NCBI GenBank assembly: GCA_019417865.1
Contig: DYCW01000382.1
Coordinates: 1 to 9,633, forward strand
DNA: 9,633 bases
Direction of reading: 5' to 3'
Source of the DNA: Ruminococcus sp.
GTDB taxonomy: Bacteria > Bacillota > Clostridia > Oscillospirales > Ruminococcaceae
Notes under the pieces: model-generated
Told to the model about the DNA's origin: nothing
The model's input: the letters and a program-made list of their open reading frames with translations, nothing else
Databases searched by the model: none
Made by a program: the position numbers and the translations under genes
Shown here: positions 1 through 6,268 of the stretch, one piece after another
How positions within the stretch are numbered: position 1 is the first letter of the stretch
How the letters are laid out: every line of letters starts with the position of its first letter

Positions 1-745
1 CAGTGGCTGTGTACATATCATTGTCAATATTCTTTAGAACCGGACACATAGTGCAGTTCTGATACTGCCTATCATAGTCATCCAGCGGCAGAATTTCCTT
101 TGTCGGCAGGCAGCGTTCGTTCAGTACCCATTTTTCTGTAATCGGAACGGTAATCCGGCTGTTTTCCTCCGCGGCTCCTACCACAAACGGACTGTTAATT
201 GTGGTATGGGTGGCAAGCGATATCGGCATCTGCTTGTCAGAGAGATTGGTAAAGGTCACGCTGTAAAACAGCCCTTCTTCCGTCAGGCGGAAGGTAAAGT
301 CTGCCCGAAACGGAATCGGCAGGCTTGCAAAAAACGGGTCATTTTCATCATAGGTATAGCTGGTCTTTGCCCATGCAGCCGTTTCATCGGCACAGAGTTC
401 CATCACACGGTGTGTCCGCTTGTGCAGAAAACCGTGAATGTGGTTGTGATACGGAGCGGCTTCATTCACTGGCAACTGATACATAGCATCCGAGGTTTTC
501 AGCACACCATCTGCAAAGCGGTTTGGCAGGTAGAGCGTCGGCAGTCCCCAGACTTCCGCAGATTGGCGGATGGCTTCTGGTGTGTTGTCCTCCCGAAAAC
601 GGAAAAATTCGATCCCTTTTTCTGTATGCTGTAGGCGGATGACATTGGAACCGATTTCGTGGGCAATCCATGCGGTATAGCCGCCGCTGGAGAGTTGCAG
701 ACATGGCATGCCTTTCCAGTTGATCATCTGAACGGTTGGTTTCAT
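1..745 (-). CDS. Aldose 1-epimerase family protein (partial, 3' end outside the window)
   Basis: Reading the minus strand from ATG at 745 gives an open frame of 248 codons that continues past the left edge. It contains the marks of galactose mutarotase-like aldose 1-epimerases: an LPNRFADG stretch (residues 73-80, the family's N-R-I/F-x-G block), HIHGF (102-106) with the His expected to act in catalysis (H104), and a LATHTTIN block (177-184) matching the family's T-H-P-Y-F-N motif, with the second His at H180. The catalytic Glu expected near the C-terminus lies outside the window. There is no signal peptide, so the protein is probably cytoplasmic, where such enzymes interconvert sugar anomers or act on related substrates. 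The ATG follows an AAAGGA Shine-Dalgarno at about 11 nt. The relaxed HTT in place of HPY suggests a divergent subfamily, so I give no galM symbol. It has its own promoter and is not obviously part of the sigma unit upstream. Confidence 0.85.
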   Translation of the reverse strand, partial: MKPTVQMINWKGMPCLQLSSGGYTAWIAHEIGSNVIRLQHTEKGIEFFRFREDNTPEAIRQSAEVWGLPTLYLPNRFADGVLKTSDAMYQLPVNEAAPYHNHIHGFLHKRTHRVMELCADETAAWAKTSYTYDENDPFFASLPIPFRADFTFRLTEEGLFYSVTFTNLSDKQMPISLATHTTINSPFVVGAAEENSRITVPITEKWVLNERCLPTKEILPLDDYDRQYQNCTMCPVLKNIDNDMYTAT

Positions 746-804
746 GGTAAAAATCGTCCTTTCTGCTTTTGAATTTGGTGATTTTGTGCAGAGCACCTGC
801 CTTT

Positions 805-833
805 ATTGTAGCATAAAACAAACGATTTGTCCA
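805..833 (-). promoter_or_regulatory. Sigma-A-type promoter of the epimerase gene
   Basis: On the minus strand, TGGACA (833-828) is followed by exactly 17 nt and then TACAAT (810-805). The TACAAT is preceded by TGC, which makes it an extended -10. Transcription would start near 798, giving a leader of roughly 50 nt before the ATG at 745. A short inverted repeat, GTGC-AGA-GCAC (786-796), lies at the predicted start site and could be an operator or a chance match. Confidence 0.6.
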
Positions 834-869
834 TCTGATTTTGTAGTTTTTTGAAAAATGCCAATGATA

Positions 870-884
870 ACATTTCTGAAATGT
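870..884. repeat. 15-bp palindrome between anti-sigma stop and epimerase promoter
   Basis: ACATTTC-T-GAAATGT is a perfect inverted repeat with a one-base centre. It lies 11 bp beyond the anti-sigma stop codon and about 37 bp upstream of the epimerase -35 box. No U-tract follows on either strand and the stem is AT-rich, so it is a poor terminator. A protein-binding site for the epimerase promoter is equally possible. Confidence 0.4.
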
Positions 885-895
885 ATATTTATATT

Positions 896-2032
896 TTAAT
901 CCCCTTCCGCATTCCCCTTCAAAGCGGCATTTACCTCATCCATATTGATTTTGATTTCTTTCGTAGGGAGGATAGTTCCATTCTCATCAGTATTATTTTT
1001 ATGGAAAAAGGTTGCTGTGACATAGCCAGTATCAACAGGAACCATACATCCGATGCTATAGCCGTCCCCATAATCCGGAAGTGCAGTCATTCCCACCTGT
1101 TCTATCGGCTGGCCGTTTTCATCATTTAGCCACGAGGAAACATTCGGGTCGGATGAGTGAAATCCTACGATCATCATAGCTGGAGAGATCTCATAGAATC
1201 GAATCGAATCACCATCTTCCGTAATGGTGTATGCTTCCTGCTCCCGCAGGGAGGTCTCCGGCGAGACATCCACAGAAAATTTAAGATTTCCCAATTCCAC
1301 ATAATTGCTGTCCATATAGTGTTCCTGTGCAGTAATACGACCAGCACTGACGTTTATGGTTGTCGGTTCTGTTATCTCCGCATCCTGTAATAAGAGTAAA
1401 GTAATATCCCCACTGAACTGATTCTCTGTTCCTTCATCCAGTACAAGGCTGCCATCCAGTGAAGCAAATCCCTCTGGGTTCGGCAAGCAGCCGTACAATG
1501 TGTCATTTATGCGGATGGTAAGCATATCCAAATCGATCAGCTGCTTATGGGTGGGATTGCCGTCTTTCATGCTGCCGGAAATCCCAATCATCAGCGTCAT
1601 GCCGTCACAATACACACTATCCACTTGCAGTGTGAATCCCTCCGCTTCTGCGGTAATGGTATCCGTTTCTGGTTTGGCAGCATCTGCGATTTTTTCATAG
1701 TCATACTGTACGGCGAATTTATCAATGGGAAGTTCCTCTTCCACATCAGGAAGGGAAAAGGTCATATCCTTCTTATGGACCAGCTTGTCGAATACGCCCA
1801 GATGGTCAGCCGCCACAGCTACCGTGCCACAGCATACCACCATTGCCGCAGCGATGATCACTGCCAGCGTCCGCCGTTTCAGTTTTCTTTTCTTGTTTGC
1901 ATTGCCTGTACTGGTTTCCTTTTTGAATTTTGCCATAATTGTAGTTACCTCCTCATCCGTAAGCGGCTCTGCCGCAAAGCGGTCTGCATCCTGTACCGTC
2001 TGATTCAAAAGTCTGTAGATACGCTCCTTCAT
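896..2032 (-). CDS. DUF4179-type membrane anti-sigma factor
   Basis: A protein of 378 residues. Residues 1-54 form a charged cytoplasmic segment (helical ERIYRLLNQ at the start, then a Lys/Arg cluster NKKRKLKRR). Residues 55-75 are a single membrane segment (TLAVIIAAAMVVCCGTVAVAA). About 300 residues of acidic, beta-rich extracytoplasmic domain follow. This layout, directly behind a sigma factor gene, is that of DUF4179-family anti-sigma factors, which hold the partner sigma inactive at the membrane. The cytoplasmic part has no Cys or His, so the zinc-binding HxxxCxxC motif of ZAS anti-sigmas is absent. No carbohydrate-binding module is recognisable outside. Start choice: an upstream ATG at 2038 overlaps the sigma stop as ATGA but lies only 1 nt after AAGGAGG. 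The ATG at 2032 is 7 nt from it and is preferred; the longer form would have 380 residues. It is translationally linked to the sigma gene. The ligand is unknown. Confidence 0.8.
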   Translation of the reverse strand: MKERIYRLLNQTVQDADRFAAEPLTDEEVTTIMAKFKKETSTGNANKKRKLKRRTLAVIIAAAMVVCCGTVAVAADHLGVFDKLVHKKDMTFSLPDVEEELPIDKFAVQYDYEKIADAAKPETDTITAEAEGFTLQVDSVYCDGMTLMIGISGSMKDGNPTHKQLIDLDMLTIRINDTLYGCLPNPEGFASLDGSLVLDEGTENQFSGDITLLLLQDAEITEPTTINVSAGRITAQEHYMDSNYVELGNLKFSVDVSPETSLREQEAYTITEDGDSIRFYEISPAMMIVGFHSSDPNVSSWLNDENGQPIEQVGMTALPDYGDGYSIGCMVPVDTGYVTATFFHKNNTDENGTILPTKEIKINMDEVNAALKGNAEGD

Positions 2033-2034
2033 GC

Positions 2035-2583
2035 TCATTCCTCCTTCCGAAAGAAGCCGGGGTTGTTTGCAATGATTTTCTTTTTTCCCCTGGAAATGCG
2101 GTTGTACAATACGCTTTTCTTCTTGCCGAGTACCGCTGCGGTTTCGCTGACAGACGCACCGTCCCAGAAAATACGGATAAAAATCGATTTCTCCTCTTCA
2201 TTCAAACAGGAGATGAGTTCCATAAAAAATTCATTGAACAATGCATTCTCCGTCATCTGCATCGTATCTTCCATCTGCATTTGGTCAATATCTACCGCAG
2301 GTTCCAGCTTCGTCAGTTTTCTGAGCCTGTCCAGTGCAGTATACTTTGCAATTGCCGCAGCCCAGTTTGCAAATGTGCTCTTGGTTTCGTCATAGCATGC
2401 AATGTGCTCCCATATTTTCAAGATACTTTCATATAGGCATTCCTCAGCATCTTCCGGGTACGAGTACAATATACGGTGAATCACCGTTTTCATTCGTCCG
2501 CCGTAGTGCCTGACGACGAATTCCAGTGCAGGTTCTTCCTTTCGTCTCAAATGCTTGATAAAATTTTTTTCTGTAATTTTCAA
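2035..2583 (-). CDS. ECF-like RNA polymerase sigma-70 family factor
   Basis: A 182-residue protein with the two-domain build of extracytoplasmic-function sigma factors. Region 2 is at about residues 17-90 (from ALEFVVRHYGGRMKTVIHRI to FANWAAAIAKYTALDRLRKL; it binds the polymerase clamp and the -10 element). A Met/Asp-rich linker follows at about 93-115. Region 4 is at about 120-170 (LISCLNEEEKSIFIRIFW, then a helix-turn-helix ASVSETAAVLGKKKSVLYNRISRGKKKI that would read the -35). There is no region 1.1 or region 3. The start is TTG: an in-frame TGA lies 18 nt upstream, a strong GAGGAGGGAG Shine-Dalgarno precedes it, and the first ATG in frame is only at codon 31, inside region 2. The stop is followed at once by the anti-sigma start, so the two form one unit. 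Its targets are unknown. It is divergent from the pectinase operon, which is therefore a candidate target, as is its own promoter. Confidence 0.88.
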   Translation of the reverse strand: MKITEKNFIKHLRRKEEPALEFVVRHYGGRMKTVIHRILYSYPEDAEECLYESILKIWEHIACYDETKSTFANWAAAIAKYTALDRLRKLTKLEPAVDIDQMQMEDTMQMTENALFNEFFMELISCLNEEEKSIFIRIFWDGASVSETAAVLGKKKSVLYNRISRGKKKIIANNPGFFRKEE

Positions 2584-2587
2584 TTTG

Positions 2588-2597
2588 CTCCCTCCTC
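2588..2597 (-). promoter_or_regulatory. Strong ribosome binding site fixing a TTG start
   Basis: GAGGAGGGAG on the minus strand ends 4 nt before the TTG at 2583; its GGAGG core lies at good spacing. The TGA that closes the frame upstream sits at the 5' edge of this site, so no earlier start is possible. Confidence 0.7.
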
Positions 2598-2629
2598 ACT
2601 GCAGTGATTTCAGAAACCTCCTTTCACTG
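2596..2629. repeat. 12-bp perfect palindrome plus a third half-site in the sigma leader
   Basis: TCACTGCAGTGA (2596-2607) is a perfect 12-bp palindrome touching the sigma Shine-Dalgarno. A further TCACTG lies at 2624-2629. In the sigma transcript the CAGTGA from 2629-2624 can pair with TCACTG from 2607-2602, leaving a second AAAGGAGG-like sequence in the loop. It could be an operator or an RNA hairpin affecting translation; the sequence cannot separate these. Confidence 0.4.
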
Positions 2630-2731
2630 ATTACTACGAAATAAAAACAAGAAATCTATCCATCCCATGAAAAAAATTTTGGATGAGACCATAAAATGCT
2701 AGGCTCCGCACGGAATGTGTATGCTGTCTCC

Positions 2732-2754
2732 ATTTTACCATGTATTCGATCGAA
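2732..2754 (-). promoter_or_regulatory. Candidate sigma-gene promoter with palindromic spacer
   Basis: On the minus strand TGG-TAAAAT (-10 hexamer at 2737-2732) is an extended -10. A perfect 10-bp palindrome TTCGATCGAA (2754-2745) lies within the 17-nt spacer upstream of it. The hexamer at the -35 position (TGCATT) matches consensus poorly, so the promoter would depend on the extended -10 or on an activator. The resulting leader would be about 140 nt. This is a tentative reading. Confidence 0.3.
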
Positions 2755-2874
2755 ATGCACGCTGTCCCTGCTCAGGATAAGAAGTGCTGACAAAATTGCT
2801 GGATTTATTGCATATTTCCTATACATTTTCTTATTTGTTGATGATTTTTTATTGAAATTTACAGAAGCGACATA

Positions 2875-2968
2875 AAAAAGTGCCAAAAAAATAAAGCATT
2901 TTTTTAGGAAAAACAGTATGATAATGATGGGATAATCGGTATTCTTTGCCGGTTAAAAAGTGCTAAAA
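2875..2968 (+). repeat. Paired direct repeat AAAAAGTGCYAAAA upstream of the pectinase operon
   Basis: AAAAAGTGCCAAAA (2875-2888) and AAAAAGTGCTAAAA (2955-2968) match at 13 of 14 positions and start exactly 80 bp apart. A looser relative, AAGTGCTGACAAAA, is at 2782-2795. The two good copies bracket the AT-rich stretch where the operon promoter is expected, so they may be binding sites for a regulator. Low complexity in the A-runs raises the odds of coincidence. Confidence 0.4.
2917..2936 (+). promoter_or_regulatory. Weak candidate -10 region of the pectinase operon
   Basis: TATGAT (2917-2922), GATAAT (2920-2925) and GATAAT (2931-2936) all resemble a -10 box, but none has a recognisable TTGACA-like -35 at 16-18 bp. 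Transcripts starting near 2930-2943 would have a 65-78 nt leader. Treat as a location guess only. Confidence 0.22.
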
Positions 2969-2992
2969 CACAAGGCTTTCAAAAATTTCGAA

Positions 2993-2999
2993 AAAGGAG
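2993..2999 (+). promoter_or_regulatory. Ribosome binding site of the PL11 gene
   Basis: AAAGGAG lies 8 nt before the ATG at 3008. It decides the start in favour of 3008 over an upstream in-frame GTG at 2960, which would add 16 residues in front of an otherwise well-formed signal peptide and has no comparable site. Confidence 0.7.
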
Positions 3000-3007
3000 T
3001 TATTTGT

Positions 3008-6000
3008 ATGAAGTTTTCATTCCGAACCATGTTGTCTGCTGTCACGGCAGCCGTGCTCTCTTTCAGTGCACTGCCGTTATCTGGCATCAGCAGTCCAACC
3101 ATCACCGCAGAGGCTGCCTCTGCACCTGTTGTGGAAAAACTGGATCGTGGTATCACCGCAATCAAATCCGGAGACGGTATGCTGGTTAGCTGGCGGTTTC
3201 TTGCCGATGATCCGACCGGTACCGTCTTCCAGCTCTACCGCAACAATACCCTCATCTATACCAGTCAGGGCGAAGAGGCCACCTGTTTTTATGATGAGAG
3301 CGGCTCTGCGTCTTCCAGCTATCGGGTGGATGCAGTCGTAAACGGTGCGGTGCAGTCTACCAGCACCTGCAATTTCATTTCCGGTACAGACTACTTTGAG
3401 ATTCCGATGGATACACCAACCGCTTCTGACTGTACCTACAGCCCGAACGATTGCAGCGTGGGCGATGTGGACGGCGACGGCGTCTATGAATTATTTGTCA
3501 AGTGGGATCCCTCCAACTCCAAGGACAATTCTCAGAAGGGCAAAACCGGCAATGTCTATATTGACTGTTACAAATTAACCGGAGAAAAGCTCTGGCGGAT
3601 TGACCTGGGAAAAAATATTCGTGCCGGAGCCCACTACACACAATTTTTTGTTGCAGATTTTGACTGTGACGGCTATGCAGAAATGACTTGCAAAACGGCA
3701 GACGGTACAGTGGACGGACAAGGAACGGTGATTGGAGACGCTTCTAAAGATTACCGCAATTCCAGCGGATTCATTATTACCGGTCCTGAATATTATACGC
3801 TTTTCGATGGACGAACCGGTGCGGCATTGGATACCATAAATTATGAGCCTGGAAGAGGCGACACGACGAAATGGGGCAAAACCAGTGACAAGACAAACCG
3901 TGTGGATCGATTCTGGGGAACGGTTGCCTATCTTGACGGCGTGCATCCAAGCGTGGTAACCGGACGTGGATATTACGGTCGTATGACGGCGACTGCTTAT
4001 CAGGTAGAAAACAAGAAGCTTGTAAAAATGTGGATGTTTGATACTGGAACAAGCAGTTCTACATTGGGCTACGGAGACGGAAATCATAATAGTATGCCTG
4101 CTGATGTGGATGGAGATGGTAAGCAGGAAATTATTACAGGTTCCTCTTGTATTGATGATGATGGAACCCTGCTTTGGGGGCTGAACAAGGGACATGGAGA
4201 TGCCATGCATGTAGGAGATTTGGATCCCTCCAACCCCGGACTCGAAGCATGGATCTGTCATGAAGATAAACCCTATGGTGTTTCCTTAGTGGATTGTGAT
4301 ACAGGAAAGATCATTTTTCATAAGGATGGAACCGGTGACACCGGTCGTTGCTGTGCAGACAATATCTGGGCTGGCAATGATGGTGCGGAATTTTGGGGTC
4401 TGAACAATGATGTCTTTGACAAAAGCGGCAATCTCCTTTCCTGCCGCAGACCGGCAATGAATTTCCTGAGCTACTGGGACGGCGACTTTGAACGGGAAAT
4501 TCTGGACGGCTATACGGATTCTCCGGCAACCATTTCTAAAATGGGAGAGGACGGCAAGCTAACGACCCTTCTGACAACAACCGGTTATTATACCTGCAAT
4601 ACCACAAAAGGTACGCCTTGCTTGTCTGCTGATATTTTCGGTGACTGGCGGGAGGAATTGATTGTACGGGCAGCAGACAGCAAATCCGTTCGGATTTACT
4701 GCACACCGTATACCACCGGCAGCCGCATCACAACGTTAATGCACGATCCACAGTATCGTAATCAGGTGGCAGCACAGAATGTTGCCTACAACCAGCCGCC
4801 GCACCCCAGTTTCTATCTTGGCTCTGACCAGCCAATGCCAGCAAGACCGGTTGTGACCGTCAACGGCAATGGTACGCCGATTGAACCGCCGACACCCGTC
4901 CGTCCGACTGGTGCTGTGATGGATACCAGCGTCAAATATATGTTCAAGAATGTGGGCAGCGAAAAATATTTAGAGGTTGCCAGTGGGACAGCGGAGAACG
5001 GTGCCAACGTCCAGCAGTGGGGAGCAGATGGCTTTGCAACGCACAACAGCTGGAAACTAATCGATGCCGGAGACGGTTACTATTATATTCGCTCTTATGT
5101 GGGCGACGGAAAGACGTACTTCCTTGACCTGGAAAATGGAAAGCAGGACAACGGTACGAATATCGGCATTTGGCAGGATACGCAGAGCGATGCCCAGCTG
5201 TTTAAATTCGTGGACAACGGCGACGGCAGCTATACGATTACCACAAAGGTAACCGAAGACAAAAGCTGTCTGGCGGTTGCTTCTGACTCTACAGAATCGG
5301 GAGCCAACATTGTACAATGGACTTGTAACGGCAAGGATTCGCAGAAGTGGATTGCAGAGATTGACACCATCAAAGACGGTGCTGAACTGGATGAGAATGC
5401 CTGCTACATGCTGAAAAACGTGAACAGTGGTTTGTACATGGAAGTGAAAGACGGTGCAGCTCAAGCGGGTGCAACCGTACAGCAATGGGGTGCAAATGGT
5501 GCATCTGCCCACAATGTATGGCACGTGAAAGCCGTCAACTGGGGCTACTACTATGTGTACTCCGCTTTGGGTGATGGCGAAAGCTTCGTGCTGCATGTCA
5601 ACAATGGCAACAATGCTGCACCGCTGACGATTGAAGCAAATAACAAGCAGAGCATACAATATTTTAAGTTTGTAGACAACGAAGATGGGACATATACCAT
5701 TGTGACCAGAGCCTCTAAGGATCTTTCCTGTGTGGAAGTTGCCGGTGCTGCAACCAACGGCGGTGCAGTTGTTCAACAATGGGAGTGGAATGACCACGAT
5801 TGTCAGAAGTGGGTGCTGGAAAAGGTGGATTATACGCTGCCTTCTCAGATGACAACCACAGCGGTCACCACAACCACGACAAAGCCGACTACTACAACAG
5901 TTGCCACCACAACGACTGCAAAGCCGATTACCACAACAGTTGTCACTACAACGACTGCAAAACCGATTACCACAACAGTTGCCACTACAACCACTGCAAA

Positions 6001-6250
6001 ACCGACTACCACAACGGTTGTCACCACAACCATGGAACTTGTACAATACGGCGACGTCAATCTGGATGGCAACGTGGATCTGCGGGATGCAATTGTATTA
6101 AACAAATACTTTGCAAAAAGTATGATTTTGTCAGAATTTGCACAGAAAAATGCAGACTGTAATGCAGATGGCAGTGTAAATGAAGAAGATGGCAATGTTC
6201 TGATACAATTCGTCATCATGCTCATTACAAAACTGCCCTATCAGGAATAA
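3008..6250 (+). CDS. Secreted dockerin-bearing rhamnogalacturonan lyase (PL11) with two ricin-type lectin domains
   Basis: A 1080-residue exported enzyme. Residues 1-37 are a signal peptide (KFSFR, hydrophobic core, cleavage near TAEAA). Residues about 38-630 are a complete polysaccharide lyase family 11 catalytic domain, close to the roughly 600 residues of YesW-type rhamnogalacturonan lyases. It carries the family's conserved blocks: VEKLDRGITAIKSGDGMLVS at the start, KWDPSNSKDNS (165-175), IRAGAHYTQFF (204-214), DYRNSSGF, NRVDRFWGTVAYLDG, GHGDAMHVGDLDP (from 395) and HEDKPYGV. Its propeller has calcium-type DxDxDG loops at 152-158, 216-222 and 365-371. It should cleave the Rha-GalA backbone of rhamnogalacturonan I by beta-elimination. 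Two ricin-B-like trefoils follow (about 635-785 and 792-940) with QQW/QKW motifs, then a Thr-rich linker (946-1008) and a type I dockerin (about 1014-1080) with loops DVNLDGNVDLRD and DCNADGSVNEED. It is the first gene of an operon with the PL1 lyase; two stops (TAA TAG) end it. Confidence 0.93.
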   Translation: MKFSFRTMLSAVTAAVLSFSALPLSGISSPTITAEAASAPVVEKLDRGITAIKSGDGMLVSWRFLADDPTGTVFQLYRNNTLIYTSQGEEATCFYDESGSASSSYRVDAVVNGAVQSTSTCNFISGTDYFEIPMDTPTASDCTYSPNDCSVGDVDGDGVYELFVKWDPSNSKDNSQKGKTGNVYIDCYKLTGEKLWRIDLGKNIRAGAHYTQFFVADFDCDGYAEMTCKTADGTVDGQGTVIGDASKDYRNSSGFIITGPEYYTLFDGRTGAALDTINYEPGRGDTTKWGKTSDKTNRVDRFWGTVAYLDGVHPSVVTGRGYYGRMTATAYQVENKKLVKMWMFDTGTSSSTLGYGDGNHNSMPADVDGDGKQEIITGSSCIDDDGTLLWGLNKGHGDAMHVGDLDPSNPGLEAWICHEDKPYGVSLVDCDTGKIIFHKDGTGDTGRCCADNIWAGNDGAEFWGLNNDVFDKSGNLLSCRRPAMNFLSYWDGDFEREILDGYTDSPATISKMGEDGKLTTLLTTTGYYTCNTTKGTPCLSADIFGDWREELIVRAADSKSVRIYCTPYTTGSRITTLMHDPQYRNQVAAQNVAYNQPPHPSFYLGSDQPMPARPVVTVNGNGTPIEPPTPVRPTGAVMDTSVKYMFKNVGSEKYLEVASGTAENGANVQQWGADGFATHNSWKLIDAGDGYYYIRSYVGDGKTYFLDLENGKQDNGTNIGIWQDTQSDAQLFKFVDNGDGSYTITTKVTEDKSCLAVASDSTESGANIVQWTCNGKDSQKWIAEIDTIKDGAELDENACYMLKNVNSGLYMEVKDGAAQAGATVQQWGANGASAHNVWHVKAVNWGYYYVYSALGDGESFVLHVNNGNNAAPLTIEANNKQSIQYFKFVDNEDGTYTIVTRASKDLSCVEVAGAATNGGAVVQQWEWNDHDCQKWVLEKVDYTLPSQMTTTAVTTTTTKPTTTTVATTTTAKPITTTVVTTTTAKPITTTVATTTTAKPTTTTVVTTTMELVQYGDVNLDGNVDLRDAIVLNKYFAKSMILSEFAQKNADCNADGSVNEEDGNVLIQFVIMLITKLPYQE
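5012..5874 (+). repeat. 863-bp direct repeat, copy 1 (lectin domains of the PL11 gene)
   Basis: By eye this matches 8000-8862 at every base, at a constant offset of 2988. It covers most of both trefoil domains and the first residues of the Thr linker. The base before it (5011) and the base after it (5875) differ from the partner. No synonymous drift at all points to recent copying or gene conversion. Confidence 0.93.
5849..6031 (+). repeat. Thr-rich linker minisatellite, 39-bp units
   Basis: In-frame tandem array encoding TTTV(A/V)TTTTAKP(I/T), a 13-residue unit with about four full units and a partial one. It forms the flexible, probably glycosylated spacer between lectin domains and dockerin. 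All units here are 39 bp; the partner linker has lost codons in some units. Confidence 0.85.
6023..6250 (+). repeat. Dockerin-coding repeat, copy 1
   Basis: Matches 9017-9244 at offset 2994 with 8 differences in 228 bp. Six are silent; two change residues (Thr to Lys in the TKLPY segment, and the last residue Glu to Gly). It encodes the two calcium-loop/helix repeats of a type I dockerin. Confidence 0.88.
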
Positions 6251-6252
6251 TA

Positions 6253-6261
6253 GGAAGGGAG
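6253..6261 (+). promoter_or_regulatory. Ribosome binding site of the PL1 gene in the 18-nt operon gap
   Basis: GGAAGGGAG lies 7 nt before the ATG at 6269, inside the short gap after the PL11 stop. There is no room for a terminator, so the two lyases are co-transcribed. Confidence 0.75.
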
Positions 6262-6268
6262 TATCCTT

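Larger units (their letters stand above)
2584..3007. other. Divergent intergenic control region between sigma gene and pectinase operon
   Basis: 424 bp without a convincing gene, AT-rich, particularly in its right half. It holds the sigma leader with its palindrome, a candidate minus-strand promoter, a CATCC...GGATG inverted repeat (about 2660-2685), two copies of AAAAAGTGCYAAAA, and the pectinase leader. No clear consensus promoter for the plus-strand operon is visible. This fits control by an alternative sigma factor or activator but does not prove it. Confidence 0.6.

Noticed and set aside
206..634. Open frames of 119-142 codons over the left-end gene (206-634 plus, 462-821 minus)
   Set aside because: The epimerase frame on the minus strand explains this DNA with clear family motifs; these are other-frame shadows.
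870..884. Palindrome after the anti-sigma gene as a terminator
   Set aside because: AT-rich stem, one-base centre and no U-tract; listed only as a palindrome.
2656..2886. A 76-codon minus-strand open frame in the control region
   Set aside because: No recognisable domain, AT-driven composition, and it covers the place where both promoters must lie. Kept as noncoding.
2960..3007. Upstream GTG start for the PL11 gene
   Set aside because: It would put 16 residues before a normal signal peptide and lacks a ribosome site, whereas ATG at 3008 has AAAGGAG at 8 nt.
5849..6031. Regular 39-bp repeats that could suggest a CRISPR array or intergenic repeat
   Set aside because: Units are contiguous without spacers, in frame, and encode a Thr/Lys/Pro linker.
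5057..6046. A 329-codon open frame on the minus strand, antisense to the PL11 lectin and linker region, with a shorter twin at 8045-8785
   Set aside because: It lies wholly opposite a well-supported coding frame, has low-complexity Cys/Gly repeats created by the Thr-linker codons, and is duplicated only because the sense sequence is duplicated.
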